Below, piece after piece: positions 25,744 through 33,065 of a stretch of 64,000 nucleotides of DNA (the first letter of the stretch is position 1; each line of letters begins with the position of its first letter). The notes beneath the pieces were generated by a model. That model did no database searches. It saw only the letters and a program-made list of their open reading frames with translations, and was not told the origin of the DNA. The stretch comes from Shewanella benthica (lineage in GTDB: Bacteria > Pseudomonadota > Gammaproteobacteria > Enterobacterales > Shewanellaceae): positions 101,825-165,824 of the forward strand of contig JAKVHY010000006.1 in the NCBI GenBank assembly GCA_023284085.1. The letters are read 5' to 3'. Position numbers and translations under genes: made by a program.

Positions 25744-27296
25744 AGTCCGCCTCCAATTTTTATTGCGCTTATCACCGCCTGCGCCTTTTGACGGGTTTCG
25801 TCGGCTTCGGCCTGTGGATCTGAGTCAAATACCACGCCAGCCCCAGCCTGGATATGGGCGATGCCCTCTTTTACGAATGCAGAACGGATGACGATACAGG
25901 TATCCATGTCGCCAAGGCCATTGAGGTAACCGGCCGCGCCGCCATAGCTGCCGCGCCTACTTTTCTCGACACCGCGAATGAGTTGCGATGCGCTGACCTT
26001 AGGCGCGCCGGTCAATGTGCCCATGTTCATACAGGCCTGGTAGGCGTGCAGGGCATCGAGATCGGTACGTAGTTGACCTGTGACGCGACTGACTAAGTGC
26101 ATCACATGGGAGTATCGGTCGACTTTCAATAACTCAGGGATCTTACGGGTGCCGCTTTGGCTGATACGTGCCACATCATTACGGGCCAGGTCAACCAACA
26201 TCAAGTGCTCGGACAGCTCCTTCTTATCCAGACGCAGCTCGAGTTCGATACGGCTATCGAGATCGGCATCTATCTGGCCATCGGCTGTCTTACCCCGTTG
26301 ACGGGTGCCGGCAATGGGGTAAATCTCCACCTGATTGGACTGGGTCTCATATTTGAGCGCGCTCTCAGGCGATGCGCCAAATAGGGTGAAATCATCGCCC
26401 CTGAAATAGAACATATACGGGCTAGGGTTCGTCAGGCGCAGGGCGCGGTAAGCCCCGAGTGTGTTAGGACATGGCAAGCTGAAACTGCGTGACGGCACCA
26501 CCTGAAAGATATCACCGGCCACAATATGACACTTAAGCGCGTTGACCGTGTCTTTAAACGTCTCATCGGAGATATCCACCGAGACTTCGGCGGTAACCGG
26601 GATGAGTTCGGCTGCGGTCGCGACCCGTTCAATTTGCGCCTTGACTGAATCGACGCGTTTGGCGAGTACCTTGTCATATTCACCCTTGAGCGTCTGCTCA
26701 GAGATAAAGTTATGAGTGACGATATTGGCGGTTTCTTGCTGACGGTCGACTGTGATAAGGGTTTCGGCCAGATAAAACAGATAGTCCGGGCAAGTGTTAG
26801 CACCATAGGGCACCTGGGGCAGAGGCTCGACGGTATCGATAAGATCGTAGGCCAGTACGCCACCTAAGAAGAGATCTTCAAATGCCGGACTGGTCCCGCA
26901 ATCAATCTCTTTAACTAAGGCGCGCAGACCATCTAAGGGAGAAGTGGATTTGAGTCTGGCATCTTCATCTAGCTGCGCGGTTTGTTTGGCTAATGTCAGC
27001 TTGAGTATGTTTTTTTCTAAGTTTGAACTGGCACTATGAAAGAAGGTTAGAATCGGTGACAGCAGAGATTGGCCATTGTCGGTTAAGGCGGTGAAGGTCA
27101 GTTGATAACCTTCACAACGTATCATCAGGGCGGCATCGGTGAGGATCAGGCTCTTAATATTATCCTTGCTCTCAATTTCTGCAGATTCTAGCAACATGGT
27201 GTGAGGCGCATCTTGGGTGAGATGCTGATATAAACTTAAAGGATCATCCGGGTAGGAGATCCGCTCCTTACTCGTGGTGACTTGAGCTAGTTTCAT
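25740..27296 (-). CDS. trpE: Anthranilate synthase component I
   Basis: 518 residues from ATG 27296 (upstream TTG at 27320 is less likely). Makes anthranilate from chorismate. The N-terminal feedback site carries the LLESAEI (LLES) motif; the chorismate-binding domain has PSPYMFYFRG, PIAGTRQRG, DLARNDV and GTLTGAPKV. First structural gene of the operon, preceded by the attenuation leader at 27391-27525. Confidence 0.96.
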   Translation of the reverse strand: MKLAQVTTSKERISYPDDPLSLYQHLTQDAPHTMLLESAEIESKDNIKSLILTDAALMIRCEGYQLTFTALTDNGQSLLSPILTFFHSASSNLEKNILKLTLAKQTAQLDEDARLKSTSPLDGLRALVKEIDCGTSPAFEDLFLGGVLAYDLIDTVEPLPQVPYGANTCPDYLFYLAETLITVDRQQETANIVTHNFISEQTLKGEYDKVLAKRVDSVKAQIERVATAAELIPVTAEVSVDISDETFKDTVNALKCHIVAGDIFQVVPSRSFSLPCPNTLGAYRALRLTNPSPYMFYFRGDDFTLFGASPESALKYETQSNQVEIYPIAGTRQRGKTADGQIDADLDSRIELELRLDKKELSEHLMLVDLARNDVARISQSGTRKIPELLKVDRYSHVMHLVSRVTGQLRTDLDALHAYQACMNMGTLTGAPKVSASQLIRGVEKSRRGSYGGAAGYLNGLGDMDTCIVIRSAFVKEGIAHIQAGAGVVFDSDPQAEADETRQKAQAVISAIKIGGGL

Positions 27297-27390
27297 CTGT
27301 TGTCTCTCTTCTGTGTTCAATTCTTTATATAAGCGCTTAAATATCGGCTTGTTTCTAATTGGTTATTTTTACTTTACTCAAAATCGGGTA

Positions 27391-27418
27391 CAAAAAAGCC
27401 CGCATCTTGTGCGGGCTT
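27391..27418 (-). terminator. trp attenuator
   Basis: On the minus strand AGCCCGCA, five bases, TGCGGGCT, then six Ts: a textbook intrinsic terminator lying between the leader peptide and trpE. A GCACA in its left arm can instead pair with TGTGC just upstream, giving the alternative antiterminator expected in Trp attenuation. Confidence 0.93.
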
Positions 27419-27468
27419 CTTGTTGAATCTTGTCTCTTTTACATGAGCACAGAATTTCACACCACCCG

Positions 27469-27525
27469 CTAAGTTGGGAAGTGCCACCACCAATTGATGT
27501 TTTGTGCTTGAAAAAGTGTCTTCAT
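27469..27525 (-). CDS. trpL: trp operon leader peptide
   Basis: An 18-codon frame, MKTLFQAQNINWWWHFPT, with three adjacent Trp codons (TGG TGG TGG), ending in TAG. When charged tRNA-Trp is scarce the ribosome stalls here and the terminator 51 bases downstream cannot form. The gene is far shorter than ordinary ORF cut-offs. The start has only a weak GGAAA site. Confidence 0.95.
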   Translation of the reverse strand: MKTLFQAQNINWWWHFPT

Positions 27526-27610
27526 CTGGAAATTGTTTCCGTTGTTAGAGTGAGAACATGTAAAAGTTAAATGCCATCAGTTACTAGATAAAAGTGCATT
27601 CGATGGCTAT

Positions 27611-27640
27611 ATAAAAGCATTAGCGAGTCAATGATGTCAA
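27611..27640 (-). promoter_or_regulatory. Likely trp promoter
   Basis: TTGACA (27635-27640), 18 bases, TTTTAT (27611-27616) on the minus strand, about 90 bases upstream of trpL. A CTAGTAAC stretch downstream (27577-27585 region) is a weak half-match to TrpR operators. The gap to rnm (27798) would also hold the divergent rnm promoter. Confidence 0.5.
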
Positions 27641-27797
27641 TTGAATATTTCTATATTTGACCTTATCTGACCAGAAGAGGGCAAATATGGTTTTTTTAGC
27701 GATTCAATCATGAAAATTTAACAAGAGTTTTATAGGCTATTTAACTCTTATTTATGTTTATTCCCCTTTTGCTAACAAACTCAAGTAGAATAAGTCC

Positions 27798-28673
27798 ATG
27801 ACAGATGAAATATTATTAATCGATCTCCATAGCCACACCAAGGCTTCAGATGGTCAACTCAGCCCCAGCGAATTGATTGAAAGAGCGATTGGAAATGGTG
27901 TGCAGATGTTTGCGATCACCGACCACGATACCACCGCAGGATTAGCCGAAGCTCACGCCTATAATCAAAATCATGAGTCCCCTTTAACCTTAATCAATGG
28001 TGTCGAAATCTCGACGCGCTGGCATAATCACGATATTCATATTGTGGGCCTTAATGTGAGCCTACAAGATGAAGGCTTCGAAGCTTTTCTGGCAAACCAG
28101 AGAGAATTGCGTGAACTCAGAGCCAAAGAGATAGGCATAAGGCTAGCTAAAGCTGGCATCGAAGGGGCCTATGACGGGGCGAAAGCCTTGGCCGGAGACG
28201 CCGCATTGAGTCGAGGACATTATGCCCGTTGGCTGGCCAATAATGAATATGCTACCAGCATGGCAAATGTATTTAAGAAATATCTGGCGCGCGGTAAAAC
28301 GGGCTACGTGCCTAATAACTGGTCAGATATGGCCACGGCTATCGAGAAGATACATCAGGCAGGCGGTGTCGCAATTTTAGCTCATCCCAGTGGCTATAAG
28401 CTGTCGACTAAATGGGTGAAACGTCTGGTGCGGGAATTTAAAGAGGCCAATGGTGATGCCATGGAAGTGGTTGGCAGTCGCCAGACCATAGAAGATCGTA
28501 ATAATTTAATCGCATTAAGCCTGCAAAATGAGTTAGCGGCCTCTCTTGGCAGTGATTTTCATTTTCCTGGCAGTTTTATTGAGCTTGGCAAGAGTATGTA
28601 CCAGCCCAAAGGTGTTAATTGGGTGTGGCAGATGGACAGTTGGAATGGTGAGCAAATCGCTTCTCAAGTATAG
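27798..28673 (+). CDS. rnm: PHP-domain 5'-3' exoribonuclease RNase AM (YciV/TrpH)
   Basis: 291 residues. The PHP phosphoesterase metal site is seen as DLHSHTKASDG, ITDHDTT, NGVEIST, H in ILAHPSGY and the terminal GSDFHFPG. In E. coli YciV (RNase AM) degrades short RNAs and matures the 5' end of 5S/16S/23S rRNA, and is also known as TrpH because it lies beside trp genes, as here. Divergent from trpE. Confidence 0.93.
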   Translation: MTDEILLIDLHSHTKASDGQLSPSELIERAIGNGVQMFAITDHDTTAGLAEAHAYNQNHESPLTLINGVEISTRWHNHDIHIVGLNVSLQDEGFEAFLANQRELRELRAKEIGIRLAKAGIEGAYDGAKALAGDAALSRGHYARWLANNEYATSMANVFKKYLARGKTGYVPNNWSDMATAIEKIHQAGGVAILAHPSGYKLSTKWVKRLVREFKEANGDAMEVVGSRQTIEDRNNLIALSLQNELAASLGSDFHFPGSFIELGKSMYQPKGVNWVWQMDSWNGEQIASQV

Positions 28674-28773
28674 GCTCCTTGGCACCGGCGTTTTCGAGAA
28701 CTTGTTTCAGAGCGTTCCCTAGAACCTCGCCTGGCTAAAGCCCCACAGATTTGAAGTATTGGAAATAGAGTAT

Positions 28774-29394
28774 ATGAGTCAGTTTTTTTACGTACACGAA
28801 GAAAATCCCCAGCCGCGTTTGATTAACCAGGCGGTCAATGCCCTCAAGAATGGCGGAGTCATAGTTTACCCAACAGATTCGGGCTATGCCCTGGGTTGCA
28901 TGCTGGGTGATAAAGATGCCATGAGCCGTATGGCGCGCATTCGTCAGATTGATAACGATCATAATTTCTCCCTCATGTGTCGTGATCAGTCTGAGTTATC
29001 GGCCTATGCCAAGGTCGATAATCAGGCCTATAGAGTGCTCAAACATCATACCCCAGGACCTTACACCTTTATTTTTAAGGCCAGTAAAGAGGTGCCCAAG
29101 CGTCTGCAGAATCCTAAGAAGAAGACCATTGGTATCCGAGTACCGGATAATGTCATCGCGCTAGCCCTGCTTGAAGCCTTGGATGCGCCTTTGATGTCGA
29201 CCAGTTTGATTCTACCTGGTGAAGAGTTTACCGAGTCAGATCCTGAGCATATTCGCGATATTCTGGAACATCAGGTCGATGCGATCATACACGGTGGCTA
29301 CCTAGGCGAGAAGCCAACGACAGTGATCGACATGTCAGATGGCGGTATGGAAGTGATCCGTGAAGGCGCCGGAGATATCAGCCCCTTTATCTAG
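28774..29394 (+). CDS. yciO: YciO, Sua5/YrdC-family protein
   Basis: 206 residues from ATG 28774 (ribosome site GGAAATAGAG). A YrdC-like fold: VIVYPTDSGYALGC, KHHTPGPYTFIFKA, TIGIRVPDN and the SxSL segment PLMSTSLILPG. Relatives make threonylcarbamoyl-AMP; YciO itself does this poorly and its cellular role is uncertain. 100 bases after rnm, likely same transcript. Confidence 0.92.
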   Translation: MSQFFYVHEENPQPRLINQAVNALKNGGVIVYPTDSGYALGCMLGDKDAMSRMARIRQIDNDHNFSLMCRDQSELSAYAKVDNQAYRVLKHHTPGPYTFIFKASKEVPKRLQNPKKKTIGIRVPDNVIALALLEALDAPLMSTSLILPGEEFTESDPEHIRDILEHQVDAIIHGGYLGEKPTTVIDMSDGGMEVIREGAGDISPFI

Positions 29395-29410
29395 CGCATC
29401 CCTTCAGTCG

Positions 29411-29430
29411 ACGCCCGCTACGGGCGTTTC
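29411..29430 (+). terminator. Probable terminator after yciO
   Basis: CGCCCG-CTA-CGGGCG hairpin followed by only TTTC; weak T-run. Confidence 0.5.
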
Positions 29431-29629
29431 ACTCTCGTCATATCTTCCAGCCATATCGGCTAATTATCTGTGCAACTCATGGTGAACAAGGTATAATCGC
29501 GCGCTGGTTCGTTTGCTCGCCTTTATTTTAGGGCTCAATGGGCCGCCTAAGGTTTTGTTTTATGCGGTTGTGACTGGCTATAAACAAGAATATCATCAAG
29601 TATTAGAGTAGTTTACGCTGAGGAGCACG

Positions 29630-30418
29630 ATGCAAGGGTCTCAACAAAGTTTGCCCTTGGCCATTGTCAGAGGCGAGCCGATAAAGCAGCTTCCCGCCGA
29701 TCTTTTTATTCCTCCAGAAGCACTGGAAGTGTTTCTTGAGTCGTTTGAAGGCCCGCTAGATTTACTCTTATATCTGATCCGTAAGCAGAAACTCGATGTT
29801 GTAGAGCTGCCAATATGGCCTGTGACTAAGCAATATCTTGAGTATATTGAGCTATTGCAAGGCGCACGAGTCGAGCTTGCCGCCGATTATTTAGTCATGG
29901 CAGCCACACTTGCTGAGATCAAGTCTCGTCTGTTACTGCCAAGACCTGTGACTGAAGACCAAGAGGAGGAAGATCCTCGTGCTCGGCTAATACGTCAGCT
30001 TAAGGCTTATGAGGTGATTAGAGAGGCGCAGCAGCAACTCGATGATTTGCCCAGACTCGAAAGAGATGTGTTTCAGGCGAAGGTAACACCGGCAGCGGAT
30101 ATCAAGCCTGTGCTAGTGCCACCTCAAGTGTCCCTGACTGAAATAGCCTTGGCATTTGGTGCAGTCATGAAGCGAATCGAGGCGACAGAGCATCACCATG
30201 TCAGGCGTGAAGTCTTGTCGACGCGAGAGCGAATGACTCAGATTTTGGCCAAGCTCGATGGTGAGGAATACTTGCCATTTGAAGCACTTTTTGATGCCAA
30301 AGAGGGGCGCAGTGGTGTGGTAGTCAGTTTTTTAGCCTTGATGGAACTGGTTAAAGAGTTATTGGTCGAGCTGGTGCAGAGTGACCCATTTTCAACCATA
30401 CATGTTAGGGCGTATTGA
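29630..30418 (+). CDS. scpA: Segregation and condensation protein A
   Basis: 262 residues. ScpA is the kleisin that bridges the SMC heads. FEGPLDLLLYLIRKQKLD near the N-terminus, EYLVMAA-type helix (ADYLVMAATLAEIKSRLLLP) and the C-terminal winged helix (VVSFLALMELVK) are diagnostic. scpB follows directly at the stop codon. Confidence 0.95.
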   Translation: MQGSQQSLPLAIVRGEPIKQLPADLFIPPEALEVFLESFEGPLDLLLYLIRKQKLDVVELPIWPVTKQYLEYIELLQGARVELAADYLVMAATLAEIKSRLLLPRPVTEDQEEEDPRARLIRQLKAYEVIREAQQQLDDLPRLERDVFQAKVTPAADIKPVLVPPQVSLTEIALAFGAVMKRIEATEHHHVRREVLSTRERMTQILAKLDGEEYLPFEALFDAKEGRSGVVVSFLALMELVKELLVELVQSDPFSTIHVRAY

Positions 30419-31072
30419 TTGTCTAGCCAGAAAAAGTTGCAAAAACTGCAGATAAATCCCGACCAACTCAAGCAGTTGATCGAGGCGAGCCTGTTTGTTT
30501 TAGGAAAAACGGTCAGCATAAAGAGCCTGAAAGAGACAGTGCTAGTGAGCTTCAGTGTCACTCGGGTTAAGATCAAGGCAGCGATAGATGAGTTACAACA
30601 AGATTATCAGGGGCGAGGTGTTGAGCTAGTCAGCGTCGCCGGCGGCTATCGATTTCAAACTATCGAGGCCTTAAGTCCTTATCTTCAACCCTTGTGGCAG
30701 GAGAAGGCAGCAAAATATTCACGGGCAACCTTAGAAACCTTGGCCGTAATTGCATACCGTCAACCTGTGACTCGAGGTGATATCGAGTTTGTCAGGGGCG
30801 TAGCAGTCAGTAGTCACACCATAAAAAGTTTGACTGACAGACAATGGATTAAAACGGTGGGGCATAAAGAAGTACCGGGTAGACCGGCGCTATATGCGAC
30901 TACCACCGATTTTTTAGCCTATTTTGGCTTAGAACGTCTAGCGGACTTACCGCCGCTAACCGATACTGAGTCCTTAGAGGCCCTCTTTTCAAATGTGAAT
31001 TCAACTTCGGATTCAAATGAAGAGACAGGGTCTGAAAATACATTAAACACAGAAGAGTCTACTAATGAGTGA
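30419..31072 (+). CDS. scpB: Segregation and condensation protein B
   Basis: 217 residues from a TTG immediately after the scpA stop. ScpB dimers bind ScpA and regulate SMC. Two winged-helix domains: [14 protein letters not shown]…[21 protein letters not shown] and [23 protein letters not shown]. The C-terminal ~30 residues are acidic and Ser/Thr-rich, and overlap rluB by eight bases. Confidence 0.95.
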   Translation: MSSQKKLQKLQINPDQLKQLIEASLFVLGKTVSIKSLKETVLVSFSVTRVKIKAAIDELQQDYQGRGVELVSVAGGYRFQTIEALSPYLQPLWQEKAAKYSRATLETLAVIAYRQPVTRGDIEFVRGVAVSSHTIKSLTDRQWIKTVGHKEVPGRPALYATTTDFLAYFGLERLADLPPLTDTESLEALFSNVNSTSDSNEETGSENTLNTEESTNE

Positions 31073-31931
31073 AAAGTTGCAGAAAGTCTTGGCCCGTGCA
31101 GGCCATGGCTCCCGTCGTGAGATGGAGGCATGGATTGCTGCAGGTCGAATTAGTATAGATGGTGAGATAGCAAGTCTTGGTGACCGCATCGAAACCGATG
31201 TAAAGATCCGTATCGATGGTCGAAGCGTTTCGATTAAATCGGAAGAAGATCTTATCTGTCGCGTGATTGCCTATCACAAGCCTGAGGGCGAGATTTGTAG
31301 TCGCAAAGATCCAGAAGGTCGTCCAACGGTGTTCGACCGTCTGCCCAAGACACGTGATTCACGTTGGGTGGCTGTCGGTCGTCTCGATATCAATACCTCA
31401 GGTCTGTTGCTGTTTACCTCAGATGGTGAGTTGGCAAACCGCTTGATGCATCCATCTAATGAAGTCGAACGTGAGTACGCAGTGCGTACCTTCGGTGAAG
31501 TCACTGATGCTTGTATTCAACGCCTGAGAACCGGGGTTACCTTAGAAGATGGTCCGGCGAGTTTTGATAAAGTGAAAGCGGCTGGCGGCGAAGGCATGAA
31601 CAAGTGGTGGCATGTGTCACTTGCCGAAGGCCGTAACCGTGAAGTTCGCCGTTTATGGGAATCTCAAGAGGTACAGGTGAGCCGTCTTATCCGTATTCGT
31701 TACGGCAAGATTGAGTTACCTAAGTCTCTGCCTCGTGGCGGTTGGGTTGAGTTGACCATGGAAGATGTGAATTACCTGAGAAAAACGGCAGGCTTGACGG
31801 ATGAGACTCGTACCGTCCTAGGTACCGATAAGCACAGCGTCGCTCGCTCGAAAGTGAAGGGCTCTAAGATCCGTCGTGCAGTGCGTAAGCATAAATCGGT
31901 AGCAAGTAAGCCAGGTCGTAAGAGAACTTAG
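31065..31931 (+). CDS. rluB: 23S rRNA pseudouridine(2605) synthase
   Basis: 288 residues. S4 domain ([19 protein letters not shown]) then the RsuA/RluB catalytic domain with the Asp in [18 protein letters not shown] and [12 protein letters not shown]. Makes pseudouridine 2605 in 23S rRNA. The C-terminus is rich in Lys/Arg ([13 protein letters not shown]), typical of RluB. Overlaps scpB. Confidence 0.94.
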   Translation: MSEKLQKVLARAGHGSRREMEAWIAAGRISIDGEIASLGDRIETDVKIRIDGRSVSIKSEEDLICRVIAYHKPEGEICSRKDPEGRPTVFDRLPKTRDSRWVAVGRLDINTSGLLLFTSDGELANRLMHPSNEVEREYAVRTFGEVTDACIQRLRTGVTLEDGPASFDKVKAAGGEGMNKWWHVSLAEGRNREVRRLWESQEVQVSRLIRIRYGKIELPKSLPRGGWVELTMEDVNYLRKTAGLTDETRTVLGTDKHSVARSKVKGSKIRRAVRKHKSVASKPGRKRT

Positions 31932-31942
31932 TTAAAGAAGTT

Positions 31943-31969
31943 CCTAGACACTAGATTCTAGTCGCTAGG
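31943..31969. repeat. CTAGATTCTAG palindromic repeat, copy 1
   Basis: CCTAGACACTAGATTCTAGTCGCTAGG, 27 bases when read from 31943 to 31969: an imperfect palindrome sharing its CTAGATTCTAG core with the copy at 32025-32051. The two copies flank the rluB/yciK terminator. Confidence 0.65.
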
Positions 31970-31974
31970 TATTT

Positions 31975-32003
31975 AAAGAAAAGGCTGCTGATGCAGCCTT
32001 TTC
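31975..32003. terminator. Bidirectional terminator between rluB and yciK
   Basis: AAAAGGCTGC-TGAT-GCAGCCTTTT: T-runs on both strands suit the convergent genes rluB (plus) and yciK (minus). Confidence 0.88.
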
Positions 32004-32024
32004 TGTGTCTGGACTTTGTCTTGT

Positions 32025-32051
32025 CCTAGGAACTAGATTCTAGAACCTAGG
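32025..32051. repeat. CTAGATTCTAG palindromic repeat, copy 2
   Basis: An imperfect 27-base palindrome, CCTAGGAACTAGA at one end and TCTAGAACCTAGG at the other, with two mismatched arm positions. Related to the copy at 31943-31969. Confidence 0.65.
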
Positions 32052-32062
32052 TACTTCCTTTC

Positions 32063-32800
32063 TTACTGTGCGTTCAGCTGCTGACCATTAACATCTGCAG
32101 AATCATCACCCATAAGATAAAGATAAGTCGCCATGATATCTTCTGGCTCTTTGAGTGTGCTTGGATTTTCAGCAGGGTAGGCATTAGCGCGCATTCCTGT
32201 GCGAGTGGCACCAGGGTTTATGCTGTTGACTCTCAAGCTTGAACCTTCATATTCATCGGCGATAGATTGCATCATGCCTTCGGTTGCAAATTTAGAGATG
32301 GCGTATTCACCCCAGAATGCGCGGCCCTGACGTCCGACGGCGCTAGAGGTAAACACCAGTGATGCCTTAGGTGCTTTCTTCATGATAGGTAATAGTGCCC
32401 TGGTCATCATGATTTCGGCGATGACATTGACCTGCATGACCTCTTTCACTGAATCCATTGAAATATGTTCAAATGGACCTAAAACACCTAGCAGGCTCGC
32501 GTTATGCAGGGCCCCATCCAGGTGACCAAACTGCTCTTCGATGGTCTCAGCCATATCGACATAGTTTTGCTCGGTAGCCCCTTTTAAGTCCAAAGGAATA
32601 ATCGCTGGCTTAGGATAACCTGCTTGTACTATCTGGTCATATACGGCTTCTAATTTCTTCACTGTCTTTCCAAGAAGAATAACGGTGGCGCCATGCTTAG
32701 CGAAACTGATGGCAGCCGCGCGTCCGATCCCGTCGCCAGCGCCTGTTATGAGTATAGTTTTGTTAATAAGTAGATCTTTTGCAGCTTGATATTCCAACAT
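32063..32800 (-). CDS. yciK: YciK-family short-chain dehydrogenase/reductase
   Basis: 245 residues. Rossmann fold with TGAGDGIGRA cofactor loop, NAS (HNASLLG), catalytic Ser in FTSSAVG and YAISK (Tyr/Lys). Closest by eye to YciK, an oxidoreductase of unknown substrate usually found near these trp-region genes. Its position after rluB is conserved in related genomes as far as I recall. Confidence 0.9.
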   Translation of the reverse strand: MLEYQAAKDLLINKTILITGAGDGIGRAAAISFAKHGATVILLGKTVKKLEAVYDQIVQAGYPKPAIIPLDLKGATEQNYVDMAETIEEQFGHLDGALHNASLLGVLGPFEHISMDSVKEVMQVNVIAEIMMTRALLPIMKKAPKASLVFTSSAVGRQGRAFWGEYAISKFATEGMMQSIADEYEGSSLRVNSINPGATRTGMRANAYPAENPSTLKEPEDIMATYLYLMGDDSADVNGQQLNAQ

Positions 32801-32984
32801 GAGTCAATTTTTCCTGTCGGCGGAAAACCCCGCCACCTCTAGAGTCACTGATGTGATGAACACTTGTTTTAAACAAATGATTAATTATTGTACGCGTATT
32901 CATTGATCGCATGTAACAAAAATGTAGCTAAGTCAATAATTTTACGTTAACTTGAGCTTAGGTAAGGACTGGCAAAAGTCCTAG

Positions 32985-33023
32985 TTTGGTCACACGGTAT
33001 TGCCTATTGTGACCAAATTTTTT
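32985..33023 (+). promoter_or_regulatory. Terminator-like hairpin in the lipase leader
   Basis: Perfect 10-base arms TTTGGTCACA (32985-32994) and TGTGACCAAA (33008-33017), 13-base loop, then TTTTTT. It ends 42 bases before the start codon. A smaller hairpin (AGGACT…AGTCCT, about 32965-32982) lies just ahead. The shape is that of an attenuator; it could alternatively be a protein operator. Confidence 0.55.
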
Positions 33024-33065
33024 GGGGAAAACAAAAATTATTACAACAAGATTTGGGGAACAAAG

